DNA of 64,000 nucleotides from Serinicoccus chungangensis (GTDB taxonomy: Bacteria; Actinomycetota; Actinomycetes; Actinomycetales; Dermatophilaceae). The notes below the pieces were generated by a model. That model made no database searches. It was not told the origin of the DNA and saw only the letters and a program-made list of their open reading frames with translations. This document shows positions 24,639 through 31,981 of the stretch, in pieces. The stretch spans positions 1-64,000 of the forward strand of contig NZ_LQBL01000002.1 in NCBI RefSeq assembly GCF_001483745.1, read 5' to 3'. The position numbers and the translations under genes are program-made. How positions within the stretch are numbered: position 1 is the stretch's first letter; every line of letters begins with the position of its first letter.

Positions 24639-25325
24639 TTATCCGAGGGGTTCATTCTGCGGGCACCGTTCCTCCACCTCGGACCACTCGACGTCACTTG
24701 ACGCGATCTGGTCGTAAACCTGGGCCCCGGGAACCCAGCCCATACCCTGTCCGGCCAGGAAGGTCTCCAACGACGGGGGCGTGCTGACCGTGAAACCGAA
24801 CTCCGCCACGCACGGCACGTACTCCTCGACGAGATACTCGTAGTGGGCTGTGAGGGAATCTTCCACGGGCACGTTGGCGTATTCTGGGGCTACCGGATAC
24901 TGCGCATCACAGATGTACTGATCAAGGTTGAGAGCGTCCTGCTGCTCGACCGGGACCTCGCGGATGGTGATGCCGCCGTCCTCGATGTCCACGGGCCAGC
25001 CTCGCTCCTGCAGACACTCACCAAGCAGCCGCAGCCCGTCACCCCCGGGTATCGTTTCGCGGACCACCTCCACAGGAGGGGGGTCTTCGATCCCGTACAT
25101 CACCGCCAGCTCGGCCAAGAACTCCTCCCGCGTCGAGCCGCCCACCGTCGTGGCGACCTCGTCGTTACCAGCCTCAGATGGTAGGTCGACATTCACGCTA
25201 GGACTATCGGGGGTGCACGCTCCAAGAAGGACGAGAAGGGCCGTCCCAGCACTCATGGATAGAGCCGACGCCAGTTTCGATCTTCCTAGAGACCGGGAAA
25301 TGGTCGTTGGTGTTGATGTCCCCAT
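24639..25325 (-). CDS. Lipoprotein with conserved four-Cys pattern
   Basis: A 228-residue lipoprotein. The N-terminus has a long basic leader, then ALSMSAGTALLVLLGA before the lipidated Cys. The mature part is acidic, with REEFLAELAVMYGIEDPPPV, a CLQERGWPVDIEDGG motif, YICDAQYPVAPEY, LVEEYVPCVAEFGFTVSTPP and a final EERCPQNEP. It aligns in Cys order and in the C-x-x-E-x-G and PPS-x-E motifs with the lipoprotein at 22,820-23,374. The protein is probably anchored to the outer face of the membrane. It stands upstream of the ISL3 relic and may have belonged to the same operon before the IS entered. Confidence 0.8.
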   Translation of the reverse strand: MGTSTPTTISRSLGRSKLASALSMSAGTALLVLLGACTPDSPSVNVDLPSEAGNDEVATTVGGSTREEFLAELAVMYGIEDPPPVEVVRETIPGGDGLRLLGECLQERGWPVDIEDGGITIREVPVEQQDALNLDQYICDAQYPVAPEYANVPVEDSLTAHYEYLVEEYVPCVAEFGFTVSTPPSLETFLAGQGMGWVPGAQVYDQIASSDVEWSEVEERCPQNEPLG

Positions 25326-25498
25326 AGTTTCCGACGATACCCCGGCCAGTGCTCATATGCTTCGACGGAGTGGCGCTGGCCTAGAGCGCGCGGCCAGGCC
25401 ACTGCGACACGGGCACGTTTTGACCGCCCGCGACTGAGTCGCAGTCATTGTCGCTCAGGTTGCTCTCGACGGTCCGCGGGTGGGCACCAGCACGTGTT

Positions 25499-26701
25499 TC
25501 ACTTGCGGGGAGATGCCACACCTGCGGGCAGGCTGATGTCGCGGCTGAGCCGATCGGTGAGGGCCCGGTCGCGCTCGGCGGTGGCGTGCTGGTAGCGCAG
25601 GGCGACGGTGACGTCGGTGTGGCCACCGCGGTGGAGCAGCTCGGCGAGGGTGGCGCCCTGCTCGGCGTACTTGCTCAGGCCGGTGTGCCGCAGGTTGTGA
25701 AAGCGGAACCCGGGCCGACCGGCTGCTTCACGGGCCGCTCGCCACGCCTTGTCGAGGGCAGTCTGCGAGACCCGGGCGCCGCGGGACCCTGCCAGGACCG
25801 GCGCGGTGTGGCCGGCGGGGGTGTAGGTGTCGAGGTGTTCGCGCAGGGCGGGCAGCAGCGCCGCTGGGAGTGCCACCGATCGGACGCTGTCCGCCTTGGG
25901 AGGTGTCAGGGCGTTGGCCTTGACGTTCCACTGCCGGCGGACGTGGAGGACGGCTCGCTGCGGGTTGTCCAGGTGCTCGAGGTCGCGGCGCTGCAGCCCG
26001 AGCAGCTCCCCGATCCGCAGAGCGCACCATGCGGCCAGGGGGATGGCGATCTGCAGATGAGGGGGCATAGCCTCGGTCATGGCTCGCACCTGCTCCGGTG
26101 AGGCGACGTCCCCGTCGTCGTCCTCGGGGCGGACCCGGCGGTGCTTGGCCGCGGCTGGAAAGTCGAAGCGCTCCAGTCCCCCGGCTCTCGCCTTGACCGC
26201 CGCGTTGAGCCTCGAGCGCAGGACGATCACCGTGTTGGGTGCGACGCCGTTGACCCGGGCCCCGGGGTGGCGTCGCGACGGTCGGCGGGCCAGCGCAGCC
26301 AGGTGCTCGGTGACCTGTTCGGTCGTCAGGTCGACGAGCCTGACCTCACCCAGCTCGGGCAGCACGTGGTTCTTGAGCACCGAGCGGTAGGAGACCACCG
26401 TGGCCGGGGAGCGGCGGGGGTCCGCCTCGAGAGCCGCCAGCCACGTCTGCGCCCACTCCCCCAGTGTCAGGGCCTCCGTCTGGACCCGTACCGCCTGTGA
26501 CTGCTGCGCCGCGCGACGCTGGGCCGGGGGCACGAACGTACCTCGGGCCGCGTCGGCCTTGGCGATGTGCAGGGCCGCCTTGGCGTCCGTGAGGGTCTGG
26601 AACATGCCGAGGGAGTGGGTTCGACCCTCGACGTCGACCCGCACGCGATAACGGCCGCGGTACTGCGTGATGCCCCGTGGAAGCCTCGAGCTCGTCGGCA
26701 C
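25499..26701 (-). CDS. int: Tyrosine integrase of the ssrA-integrated element
   Basis: A 400-residue phage/ICE-type integrase. The N-terminal arm-binding part has GRYRVRVDVEGRTHSLGMFQT. The core-binding domain spans about residues 78-175 (LTLGEWAQTWLAALEADPRR, PATVVSYRSVLKNHVLPELG). The catalytic domain has Arg in AAWCALRIGELLGLQ, H-x-x-R in RFHNLRHTGLSKYAEQG, His in LLHRGGHTDVTVALRY and the Tyr nucleophile in that last motif. The gene starts 217 bases from the 3' end of ssrA and points away from it, the usual layout for an integrase next to its attachment site. It catalyses integration and, with an excisionase, excision. Confidence 0.93.
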   Translation of the reverse strand: MPTSSRLPRGITQYRGRYRVRVDVEGRTHSLGMFQTLTDAKAALHIAKADAARGTFVPPAQRRAAQQSQAVRVQTEALTLGEWAQTWLAALEADPRRSPATVVSYRSVLKNHVLPELGEVRLVDLTTEQVTEHLAALARRPSRRHPGARVNGVAPNTVIVLRSRLNAAVKARAGGLERFDFPAAAKHRRVRPEDDDGDVASPEQVRAMTEAMPPHLQIAIPLAAWCALRIGELLGLQRRDLEHLDNPQRAVLHVRRQWNVKANALTPPKADSVRSVALPAALLPALREHLDTYTPAGHTAPVLAGSRGARVSQTALDKAWRAAREAAGRPGFRFHNLRHTGLSKYAEQGATLAELLHRGGHTDVTVALRYQHATAERDRALTDRLSRDISLPAGVASPRK

Positions 26702-26845
26702 GCGAATACTCCTCCCGACGGGGGAAGCGTACCGCTAAGTTACCGATGTTTGTGCAGGACAACGAACCCAACCCGTGTGACAGCTGTGTGACAGTTTTTC
26801 TGGCGTTTCGTGTCTCGACAAGGCCATCTGCGTCCCCCAGCACGA

Positions 26846-26884
26846 AGCCCCCGAATCCGCGTCCTTATGCGGATTTCGGGGGCT
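26846..26884 (-). terminator. Strong hairpin downstream of ssrA
   Basis: AAGCCCCCGAATCCGC pairs with GCGGATTTCGGGGGCT across a short loop. On the minus strand it lies about 34 bases past the tmRNA 3' end. It lacks a long T-tract but is the obvious transcription stop for ssrA, and it shields the integrase promoter region. Confidence 0.75.
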
Positions 26885-26917
26885 GAGGTGCGACAACCCG
26901 CACAGCGTGAGACACGT

Positions 26918-26945
26918 GGGTGGAGGTGGCGGGAATCGAACCCGC
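26918..26945. other. Putative attachment site (attR/attL core) at the 3' end of ssrA
   Basis: This is the tmRNA T-arm and acceptor 3' strand. On the minus strand it reads GGTTCGATTCCCGCCACCTCC, then A and CCC. Elements that use this site restore the gene end on integration. The encoded tail is CCC rather than CCA, a possible trace of sequence exchange. The partner copy is not seen elsewhere in the window, so it should lie before base 1. Confidence 0.6.
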
Positions 26946-27284
26946 GTCCGTTACCGGGAAATCAGGGCTTCTCCGGGTGCAGTGCGCTGTGGATTTTCTC
27001 GGCCCCAGGGCTCGCGCGCACACGTTCCCTGACAGGCCCGGTCGAGTAGAAGTCCCACGTGATCCCTCGACATGATCACGCAGCAAGTCACCTAGCTGAT
27101 GCCAGGCACTGAGTCGGTGACGCGCTCAGGCTGACAGACTTCGGGCTCGCTCAGGCGGCGAGGGCGAAGTCGCTGCGCTTGGAATTGGCAGCTATTGGTT
27201 TCGCAAGGAGCGTTGACGAGATGACCTTGCATCCTCGACCCGCTTCCCCTGAAGTGCCGTGCAACGTCGAAACCGATCACCCCC
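26918..27284 (-). ncRNA. ssrA: Transfer-messenger RNA (tmRNA)
   Basis: The 5' end on the minus strand is GGGGGTGATCGGTTTCGACG at 27284, and its first seven bases pair with CACCTCC near the 3' end (one G-U pair). The T-loop sequence GGTTCGATTCCCG precedes it. The internal open frame GCTGCCAATTCC... at about 27189-27151 encodes the proteolysis tag (A)ANSKRSDFALAA followed by TGA, close to the common actinobacterial ANSKRTDFALAA. The RNA rescues stalled ribosomes together with SmpB, encoded 540 bases upstream on the same strand. The 3' end coincides with the boundary of the mobile element. Confidence 0.95.
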
Positions 27285-27409
27285 ATGGGGTGCCTCACGC
27301 TGTGCAGTTGTCAACCAACCCGGAGGGCCCGGGCGACCCGAGGGAGTCTACGTGGTCCAACGGCTCGACCACCACGGAGATTCCCGAGGACCGTGAGAGG
27401 CTGCCGTGC

Positions 27410-27844
27410 ATGAGCTTCCCCGGGGCATCGGCCGACGAGCAGCACCGCGACGCGCTGCGTCCGCTGACGATCGTCGTCGTCGCCATGGCGGGTGGACTCG
27501 TCATGCTCGCGGTGGTCCTGGTGCTCATCGGGGCCCGGCTGGAGACCCCCGCCACGTGGCAGCTGCTCGTGGCGGGCCTGGCGACCGTGGGGGCCTGGGG
27601 ACTGGCCCTGGCCGCGCCCGTCCCCCGGCAGAGCGGTATGCCGCTGCTCGCCCAGGTGCAGCCGTTCGTCGTCCTGCGCGCCGCGCTGCTCGAGGCGCCG
27701 GCGATGGTGGGGCTGGTCCTGGCCTTCGTCAGCCAGCCCATGAACCTGCTGGTCTACCTGGTGCCCGCGCTGTTCTCGCTAGCGGGGCTGTGGCTGTTCG
27801 CCCGCCCGTCCGTGGTGGTGCGTCGCCTCAGCCGTGCTTCTTGA
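27410..27844 (+). CDS. DUF3180-like small membrane protein (family tentative)
   Basis: A 144-residue membrane protein. ATG 27410 ([19 protein letters not shown]) is chosen because the longer frame upstream overlaps ssrA. Four hydrophobic segments are visible: [60 protein letters not shown] and [20 protein letters not shown], with a basic C-terminus. It overlaps the 3' end of smpB on the opposite strand by 17 bases. The family name is a guess from topology; the function is unknown. Confidence 0.7.
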   Translation: MSFPGASADEQHRDALRPLTIVVVAMAGGLVMLAVVLVLIGARLETPATWQLLVAGLATVGAWGLALAAPVPRQSGMPLLAQVQPFVVLRAALLEAPAMVGLVLAFVSQPMNLLVYLVPALFSLAGLWLFARPSVVVRRLSRAS

Positions 27845-28304
27845 GGTGCGCTGACATCGCCCGTTCGGCCTCACGACGGTCCTGGCGCTCACGCAGCGTC
27901 TGCCGCTTGTCGTGCAGCTTCTTCCCCTTCGCGAGCGCGATCTCGACCTTGGCCCGCCCGTCGACGAAGTAGAGCGAGAGCGGCACGATGGTGTGACCGG
28001 CCTGCTCGGCCTTGGCGACCAGCTTGTCGATCTCCTCGCGGTGCAGCAGCAGCTTGCGCCGCCGCCGCGCCGAGTGGTTGGTCCACGTCCCCTGGGTGTA
28101 CTCGGGGATGTGGACCCCCTCCAGCCACAGCTCCCCCTGGTACTGCGTGGCATACCCGTCGACGAGGCTGGCCCGCCCCATCCGCAGCGACTTCACCTCG
28201 GTACCGGTCAGCACGAGACCGGCCTCGACGGTGTCCTCGATGAGGTACTCGTATCGGGCCTTCTTGTTGCTGGCGATCAGCGTGCGTCCGGTCTCCTTGG
28301 GCAT
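27828..28304 (-). CDS. smpB: SsrA-binding protein SmpB
   Basis: A 158-residue protein of normal length. Family motifs are clear: [60 protein letters not shown], and [19 protein letters not shown], with the basic tail [20 protein letters not shown] that enters the decoding centre. SmpB binds the tRNA-like domain of tmRNA and brings it to stalled ribosomes. It lies upstream of ssrA on the same strand, behind ftsEX and the M23 hydrolase. Confidence 0.97.
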   Translation of the reverse strand: MPKETGRTLIASNKKARYEYLIEDTVEAGLVLTGTEVKSLRMGRASLVDGYATQYQGELWLEGVHIPEYTQGTWTNHSARRRRKLLLHREEIDKLVAKAEQAGHTIVPLSLYFVDGRAKVEIALAKGKKLHDKRQTLRERQDRREAERAMSAHLKKHG

Positions 28305-28363
28305 GGCCGCACAAGTCTAGGCGACGAACGCCTGTCGATCACCCGGGTTGTGGCGCGCGCGGG

Positions 28364-30088
28364 TCAGAGCCAGGTGCGGGGGTTGACGGGGGTGCCGTTC
28401 TCCCGGGTCTCGAAGTGCAGGTGGCACCCCGTCGACGACCCGGTCGTGCCGACATACCCGAGCAGCTGACCGCGGCTCACCGCCTGACCGGGTGCGACGA
28501 CGGCGGCGCTCTGCAGGTGCAGGTAGCTCGTCGTGAGGTTCACCCCGCGCAGGACCCCGTGGTCGACGATGACCATGTTGCCCCCGCCGGCGTCGAAGCC
28601 GGAGGTGTAGACCACGCCGTCGGCCGCCGCGGTGACCGGGGTCCCGCAGGCGGGGCCGAAGTCGATGCCGGCGTGCAGCCGCCAGGTCTGGAAGACCGGG
28701 TGGAAGCGGTCGCCGAACTCGCTGGTGACCGGTCCGCTGGTGGGGACCGACAGGATGCCGCTGGACGCCGCCGCCGCGGCCTGCCGCTCCTCCTCGGCCT
28801 GACGCGAGGCTCGCTCCTCGGCGGCCTGGCGCTCGGCGGCCTCCCGCTCCGCAGCCGCCTGGGCCGCCTGGGCGGCAGCCGCCGCCTCCGCCTCGGCCGC
28901 CTCGGCCCGCCGCGCCGCCTCCGCGGCAGCCGCCTCGTCGCGCAGCCGCTGCGCCTCGGCCTCGGCCTCGCGCTGGCGCTGGGCCTCCCGCTCCGCCGCC
29001 CGCTGCCGGGCGGCCTCCTCCTCGGCGGCCCGCTTCGCCGCGGCCTCGGCGGCCGCCTGCCGCCGGGCCTCCTCCTCCGCCTTGCGCCGGGCCTCCTCCT
29101 CGGCCTGACGCCGGGCCTCCTCGATGCGCTCGAGCTCGGCCTGCTCCTGGTCCTTCAGGCCGTCCTTCGTCCGGGCCAGCTCGGCCAGCTCCTGCTCCAG
29201 GGCCTGCGAGCGCTCCTCCTCGGCCGCCAACGACTCCTCGACCTTGGCCTTCTCGGTCTCCAGGTCGGCCTTGGCCTGCTCCTGCTCGGCCTCCCGCTGC
29301 TCGAGCTCGGCCTTGGCGGCGTCCGCCGTGGCGCGCGCCTGCTCCTTGGCGACGACGTTGGCCTCGGCCTTGGCGAGCAGGTAGGCGATGTCGGAGCGCA
29401 CCCCGGCCAGCCGGTCCTGCTCGGCGACCTGCTCGGCCTCCTGCGTGGCCAGCTGCCGGATCTGCTGGTCCTGCACGCGCAGGACCGTGCGGGCCATCGA
29501 CATCTGGTCGACCGCGTCGGCCTCACCGGACAGCAGCTCCAGCGTGGTGGCGAGCGAGCCCATACCGCCCTGCTTGTAGCTCTGCCGCGCGATCGCCCCG
29601 ACCGTCGCCGAGGTGTCCGCCCGGTCGTCCGCCACCTGCTCGAGCGAGTCCTCGATCTGCGCCTCGTTCTCCCGCGCCAGCGCCAGCTCGCCCTCGATCC
29701 GCGCGGTCTCGGCCTCGGCGTCGGCGAGGTCGAGCTCGGCCTCCTCCAGCACGACGCGGGCCTGGTCGACCTGGGCCGTGGTCTCCTGCAGCCGCTCGTC
29801 CGCAGCCACCAGCTCGGCACTGGTGTGCTCCAGCTCCTCGCCGAGCTCGCGCACCTGCTCGGCCGAGCTGTCCCGGTCCGCACCGGTCCGCTGCTGCTCG
29901 TCCTCGACGCTGCTCAACCGGTCGCGGATGTCGTCCAGCTCACCGGAGGCGAGTGCCGGGGTGGCCACGCCGATCGCGCCGACGAGGGCCAGCGCCAGGG
30001 CACGGCGCACGCGAGGCCGGTATGCCGTCACGCGCCGCACCGGCGTCGCGCCGTCTCGCCCGGCGCCGGGTCGGGGGGTTCTCATCAT
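28364..30088 (-). CDS. Coiled-coil M23 peptidoglycan hydrolase, FtsEX partner (EnvC/RipC-like)
   Basis: A 574-residue secreted protein. ATG 30088 is preferred because AGGAG lies eight bases upstream. A basic leader and hydrophobic ALALALVGAIGVATPALASG form the export signal. Residues about 40-400 are a very long Ala/Glu/Arg coiled coil (ELDDIRDRLSSVEDEQQ to the AEEEARRQAAAEAAAKRAAE part). The C-terminal 130 residues are an M23 LytM domain (SEFGDRFHPVFQTWRLHAGI, IVDHGVLRGVNLTTSYLHL, GCHLHFETRENGTPVNPRTW) with the metal-binding His/Asp residues kept. The position directly after ftsX fits a hydrolase activated by FtsEX at the division site. It starts 16 bases after the ftsX stop. Confidence 0.92.
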   Translation of the reverse strand: MMRTPRPGAGRDGATPVRRVTAYRPRVRRALALALVGAIGVATPALASGELDDIRDRLSSVEDEQQRTGADRDSSAEQVRELGEELEHTSAELVAADERLQETTAQVDQARVVLEEAELDLADAEAETARIEGELALARENEAQIEDSLEQVADDRADTSATVGAIARQSYKQGGMGSLATTLELLSGEADAVDQMSMARTVLRVQDQQIRQLATQEAEQVAEQDRLAGVRSDIAYLLAKAEANVVAKEQARATADAAKAELEQREAEQEQAKADLETEKAKVEESLAAEEERSQALEQELAELARTKDGLKDQEQAELERIEEARRQAEEEARRKAEEEARRQAAAEAAAKRAAEEEAARQRAAEREAQRQREAEAEAQRLRDEAAAAEAARRAEAAEAEAAAAAQAAQAAAEREAAERQAAEERASRQAEEERQAAAAASSGILSVPTSGPVTSEFGDRFHPVFQTWRLHAGIDFGPACGTPVTAAADGVVYTSGFDAGGGNMVIVDHGVLRGVNLTTSYLHLQSAAVVAPGQAVSRGQLLGYVGTTGSSTGCHLHFETRENGTPVNPRTWL

Positions 30089-30103
30089 GGTCACTTCTCC
30101 TTG

Positions 30104-31027
30104 TCAGACCCTGACGTGGCGCCGCAGCGCGGTCCAGGCGGTCACGACGGCGAGCAGCACTGCCCCACCGACGAGGAACGGGGTGATCAGCCACAGGTCG
30201 CGCTCCCCGACCAGGCTGACCAGGCCGCTCTCCCCCGCGAGCAGCTCGGACAGGAAACCGCTGATCCCGAAGCGCACGGTCGCCCAGAGGAGGGCGACGG
30301 CCAGCGCGGCACCGAGCACCGCGGCGACGACGGTCTCGAGGATGAACGGCAGCCGGATGGAGAAGGCCGAGGCCCCGACCATCCGTTGGATCGCGGTCTC
30401 CTTGCGACGGGTCCAGGCGGTGAGCCGGATCGTCGTCGAGATGAGCAGGACCGCGCAGACGACCATCGCCACGGCGAGCGCGAGCGCCCCCCAGCTGAGG
30501 GCGCCGAGGAAGGCGAAGAGCCGGTCGACGACCTCCCGCTGGTCCTCGACGCTGTCCACCCCCGGCGCCTGCTCGAAGGCTGCCCGGATGACGTCATACC
30601 GCGAGGGGTCGGACAGGTTGACCCGGAACGACGCGGGGATGGACTCCTGCGGCACCGACTCCAGCGCCGAGGAGTTGCGGAACTGCTCGGTGAAGCGCTC
30701 GTAGGCCTCGGCGTTCGACTCGTAGAAGTACTCGGTGACCAGCGGCTCCAGGCCCTGGAGGTCGCTCTCGATCTGGTCCCGCTGCTCCGGCGTCACGGCA
30801 CCAGCCGTGCAGCCGGGCGCGTCCGTCGAGTCGGGGGTGCACAGGAAGATCGACACCTGGACCCGGTCGTACCATTCACCCTTGGCCGTGCTGACCTGGG
30901 CCTGAGCGAGCAGACCCACTCCCAGGAAGAACAGCGACACCATCGTCACGAGGACCACGGAGACGAACATGGAGAAGTTGCGGCGCAGCCCGTTGCCGAC
31001 CTCCCCGAGGAGGAAGCCGGGCCTCAC
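30104..31027 (-). CDS. ftsX: Cell-division protein FtsX
   Basis: A 307-residue permease-like protein. The N-terminal signature is VGNGLRRNFSMFVSVVLVTM, followed by the first membrane segment, an external domain of about 130 residues (WYDRVQVSIFLC; DVIRAAFEQAPGVDSVEDQR), and three more segments (GALALAVAMVVCAVLLIST, FILETVVAAVLGAALAVALL, ITPFLVGGAVLLAVVTAW). The loop RRKETAIQRMVGASAFSIRL couples to FtsE. It regulates the adjacent M23 hydrolase across the membrane. It is coupled by an ATGA overlap to ftsE. Confidence 0.95.
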   Translation of the reverse strand: MRPGFLLGEVGNGLRRNFSMFVSVVLVTMVSLFFLGVGLLAQAQVSTAKGEWYDRVQVSIFLCTPDSTDAPGCTAGAVTPEQRDQIESDLQGLEPLVTEYFYESNAEAYERFTEQFRNSSALESVPQESIPASFRVNLSDPSRYDVIRAAFEQAPGVDSVEDQREVVDRLFAFLGALSWGALALAVAMVVCAVLLISTTIRLTAWTRRKETAIQRMVGASAFSIRLPFILETVVAAVLGAALAVALLWATVRFGISGFLSELLAGESGLVSLVGERDLWLITPFLVGGAVLLAVVTAWTALRRHVRV

Positions 31028-31719
31028 GGCAGCGCCGCCCGCCGGTAGCCGCCCTCGGCCTGGTCGCGGACGACCTGGCCGTCCTGCAGCTGCACAACCC
31101 GCTTGCGGAAGTGGTCGACGATCGTCGTGTCGTGGGTGGCCATGACCACGGTCGTCCCGGCGCGGTTGATCCGGTCCAGGATCGCGACGATCTCCTCGCT
31201 GGTGTCCGGGTCCAGGTTGCCGGTGGGCTCGTCGGCGAGCAGGATCGGCGGCTTGTTGACCATGGCGCGGGCGATGGCGACCCGCTGCTGCTCCCCGCCG
31301 GAGAGCTCGTGCGGCAGCCTCCTGCCCTTACCCTGCAGCCCCACGAGGTCGAGGGTCTCCGGCACCCGCTGCCGGATCTCGTGCCGGCTCGCCCCGAGGA
31401 CCTGCAGCACGTAGGCGACGTTCTGGTGGACGGTCTTGCCGGAGAGCAGGCGGAAGTCCTGGAAGACGGTCCCGATCTGCCGGCGCAGCAGGTGGACACG
31501 ACGGGGGGCCAGCTCACCCAGGTCGTGGCCGGCGACGAGAACCCGCCCGCGGCTGGGCCGCTGCTCCAGGATGACCAGCCGGAGCAGCGAGGACTTACCG
31601 GACCCGGACTCCCCGACGACGAAGCAGAACTCTCCTCGTCGAACGTCCAGGTCGACCTCGTCCAGCGCCCAGGGGTCAGCCTTGGCGTAGCGCAGGCTGA
31701 CGCGCTCCATGGTGATCAT
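31024..31719 (-). CDS. ftsE: Cell-division ATP-binding protein FtsE
   Basis: A 231-residue ABC ATPase starting at ATG 31719 (MITMERVSLRY), the family's usual N-terminus; a longer upstream frame is non-native. Walker A VVGESGSGKSSLLRLV, Q-loop GTVFQDFRLLSGKTVHQNVA, signature LSGGEQQRVAIARAMV, Walker B ILLADEPTGNLDPD and switch VVMATHDTTIVD are intact. It drives conformational change in FtsX that activates septal wall hydrolysis. It is first in the ftsE-ftsX-M23-smpB-ssrA gene order. Confidence 0.96.
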   Translation of the reverse strand: MITMERVSLRYAKADPWALDEVDLDVRRGEFCFVVGESGSGKSSLLRLVILEQRPSRGRVLVAGHDLGELAPRRVHLLRRQIGTVFQDFRLLSGKTVHQNVAYVLQVLGASRHEIRQRVPETLDLVGLQGKGRRLPHELSGGEQQRVAIARAMVNKPPILLADEPTGNLDPDTSEEIVAILDRINRAGTTVVMATHDTTIVDHFRKRVVQLQDGQVVRDQAEGGYRRAALP

Positions 31720-31981
31720 CCGGGCGGGACTCCAGAGGTGTGTGGGACGGCTGTGGCGTGTGGGTGAGGAGTTTCGACCGCGACACACGGTAGCCGACGG
31801 GTGCCTGGGGTCAAGGGCTCCCACGCCGGGCGTACGCCGATCCCATGGACCGGGCGAACTCTGCGTGACATCTGGGGTGTCGCACGCGGGTCGGGGAGCG
31901 TCTGTCGGCCCCACGGGCTACGGTCGTGGAGCCGTCACAGCGGCACACGCCCACCGTCCCTTGCCCATTGGAGTGCACCAC

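Noticed and set aside
28415-31048. 877-residue plus-strand frame across the M23 and ftsX genes
   Set aside because: Leu/Gly/Arg repeats are the antisense of the coiled coil; ftsX and M23 motifs are on the other strand.
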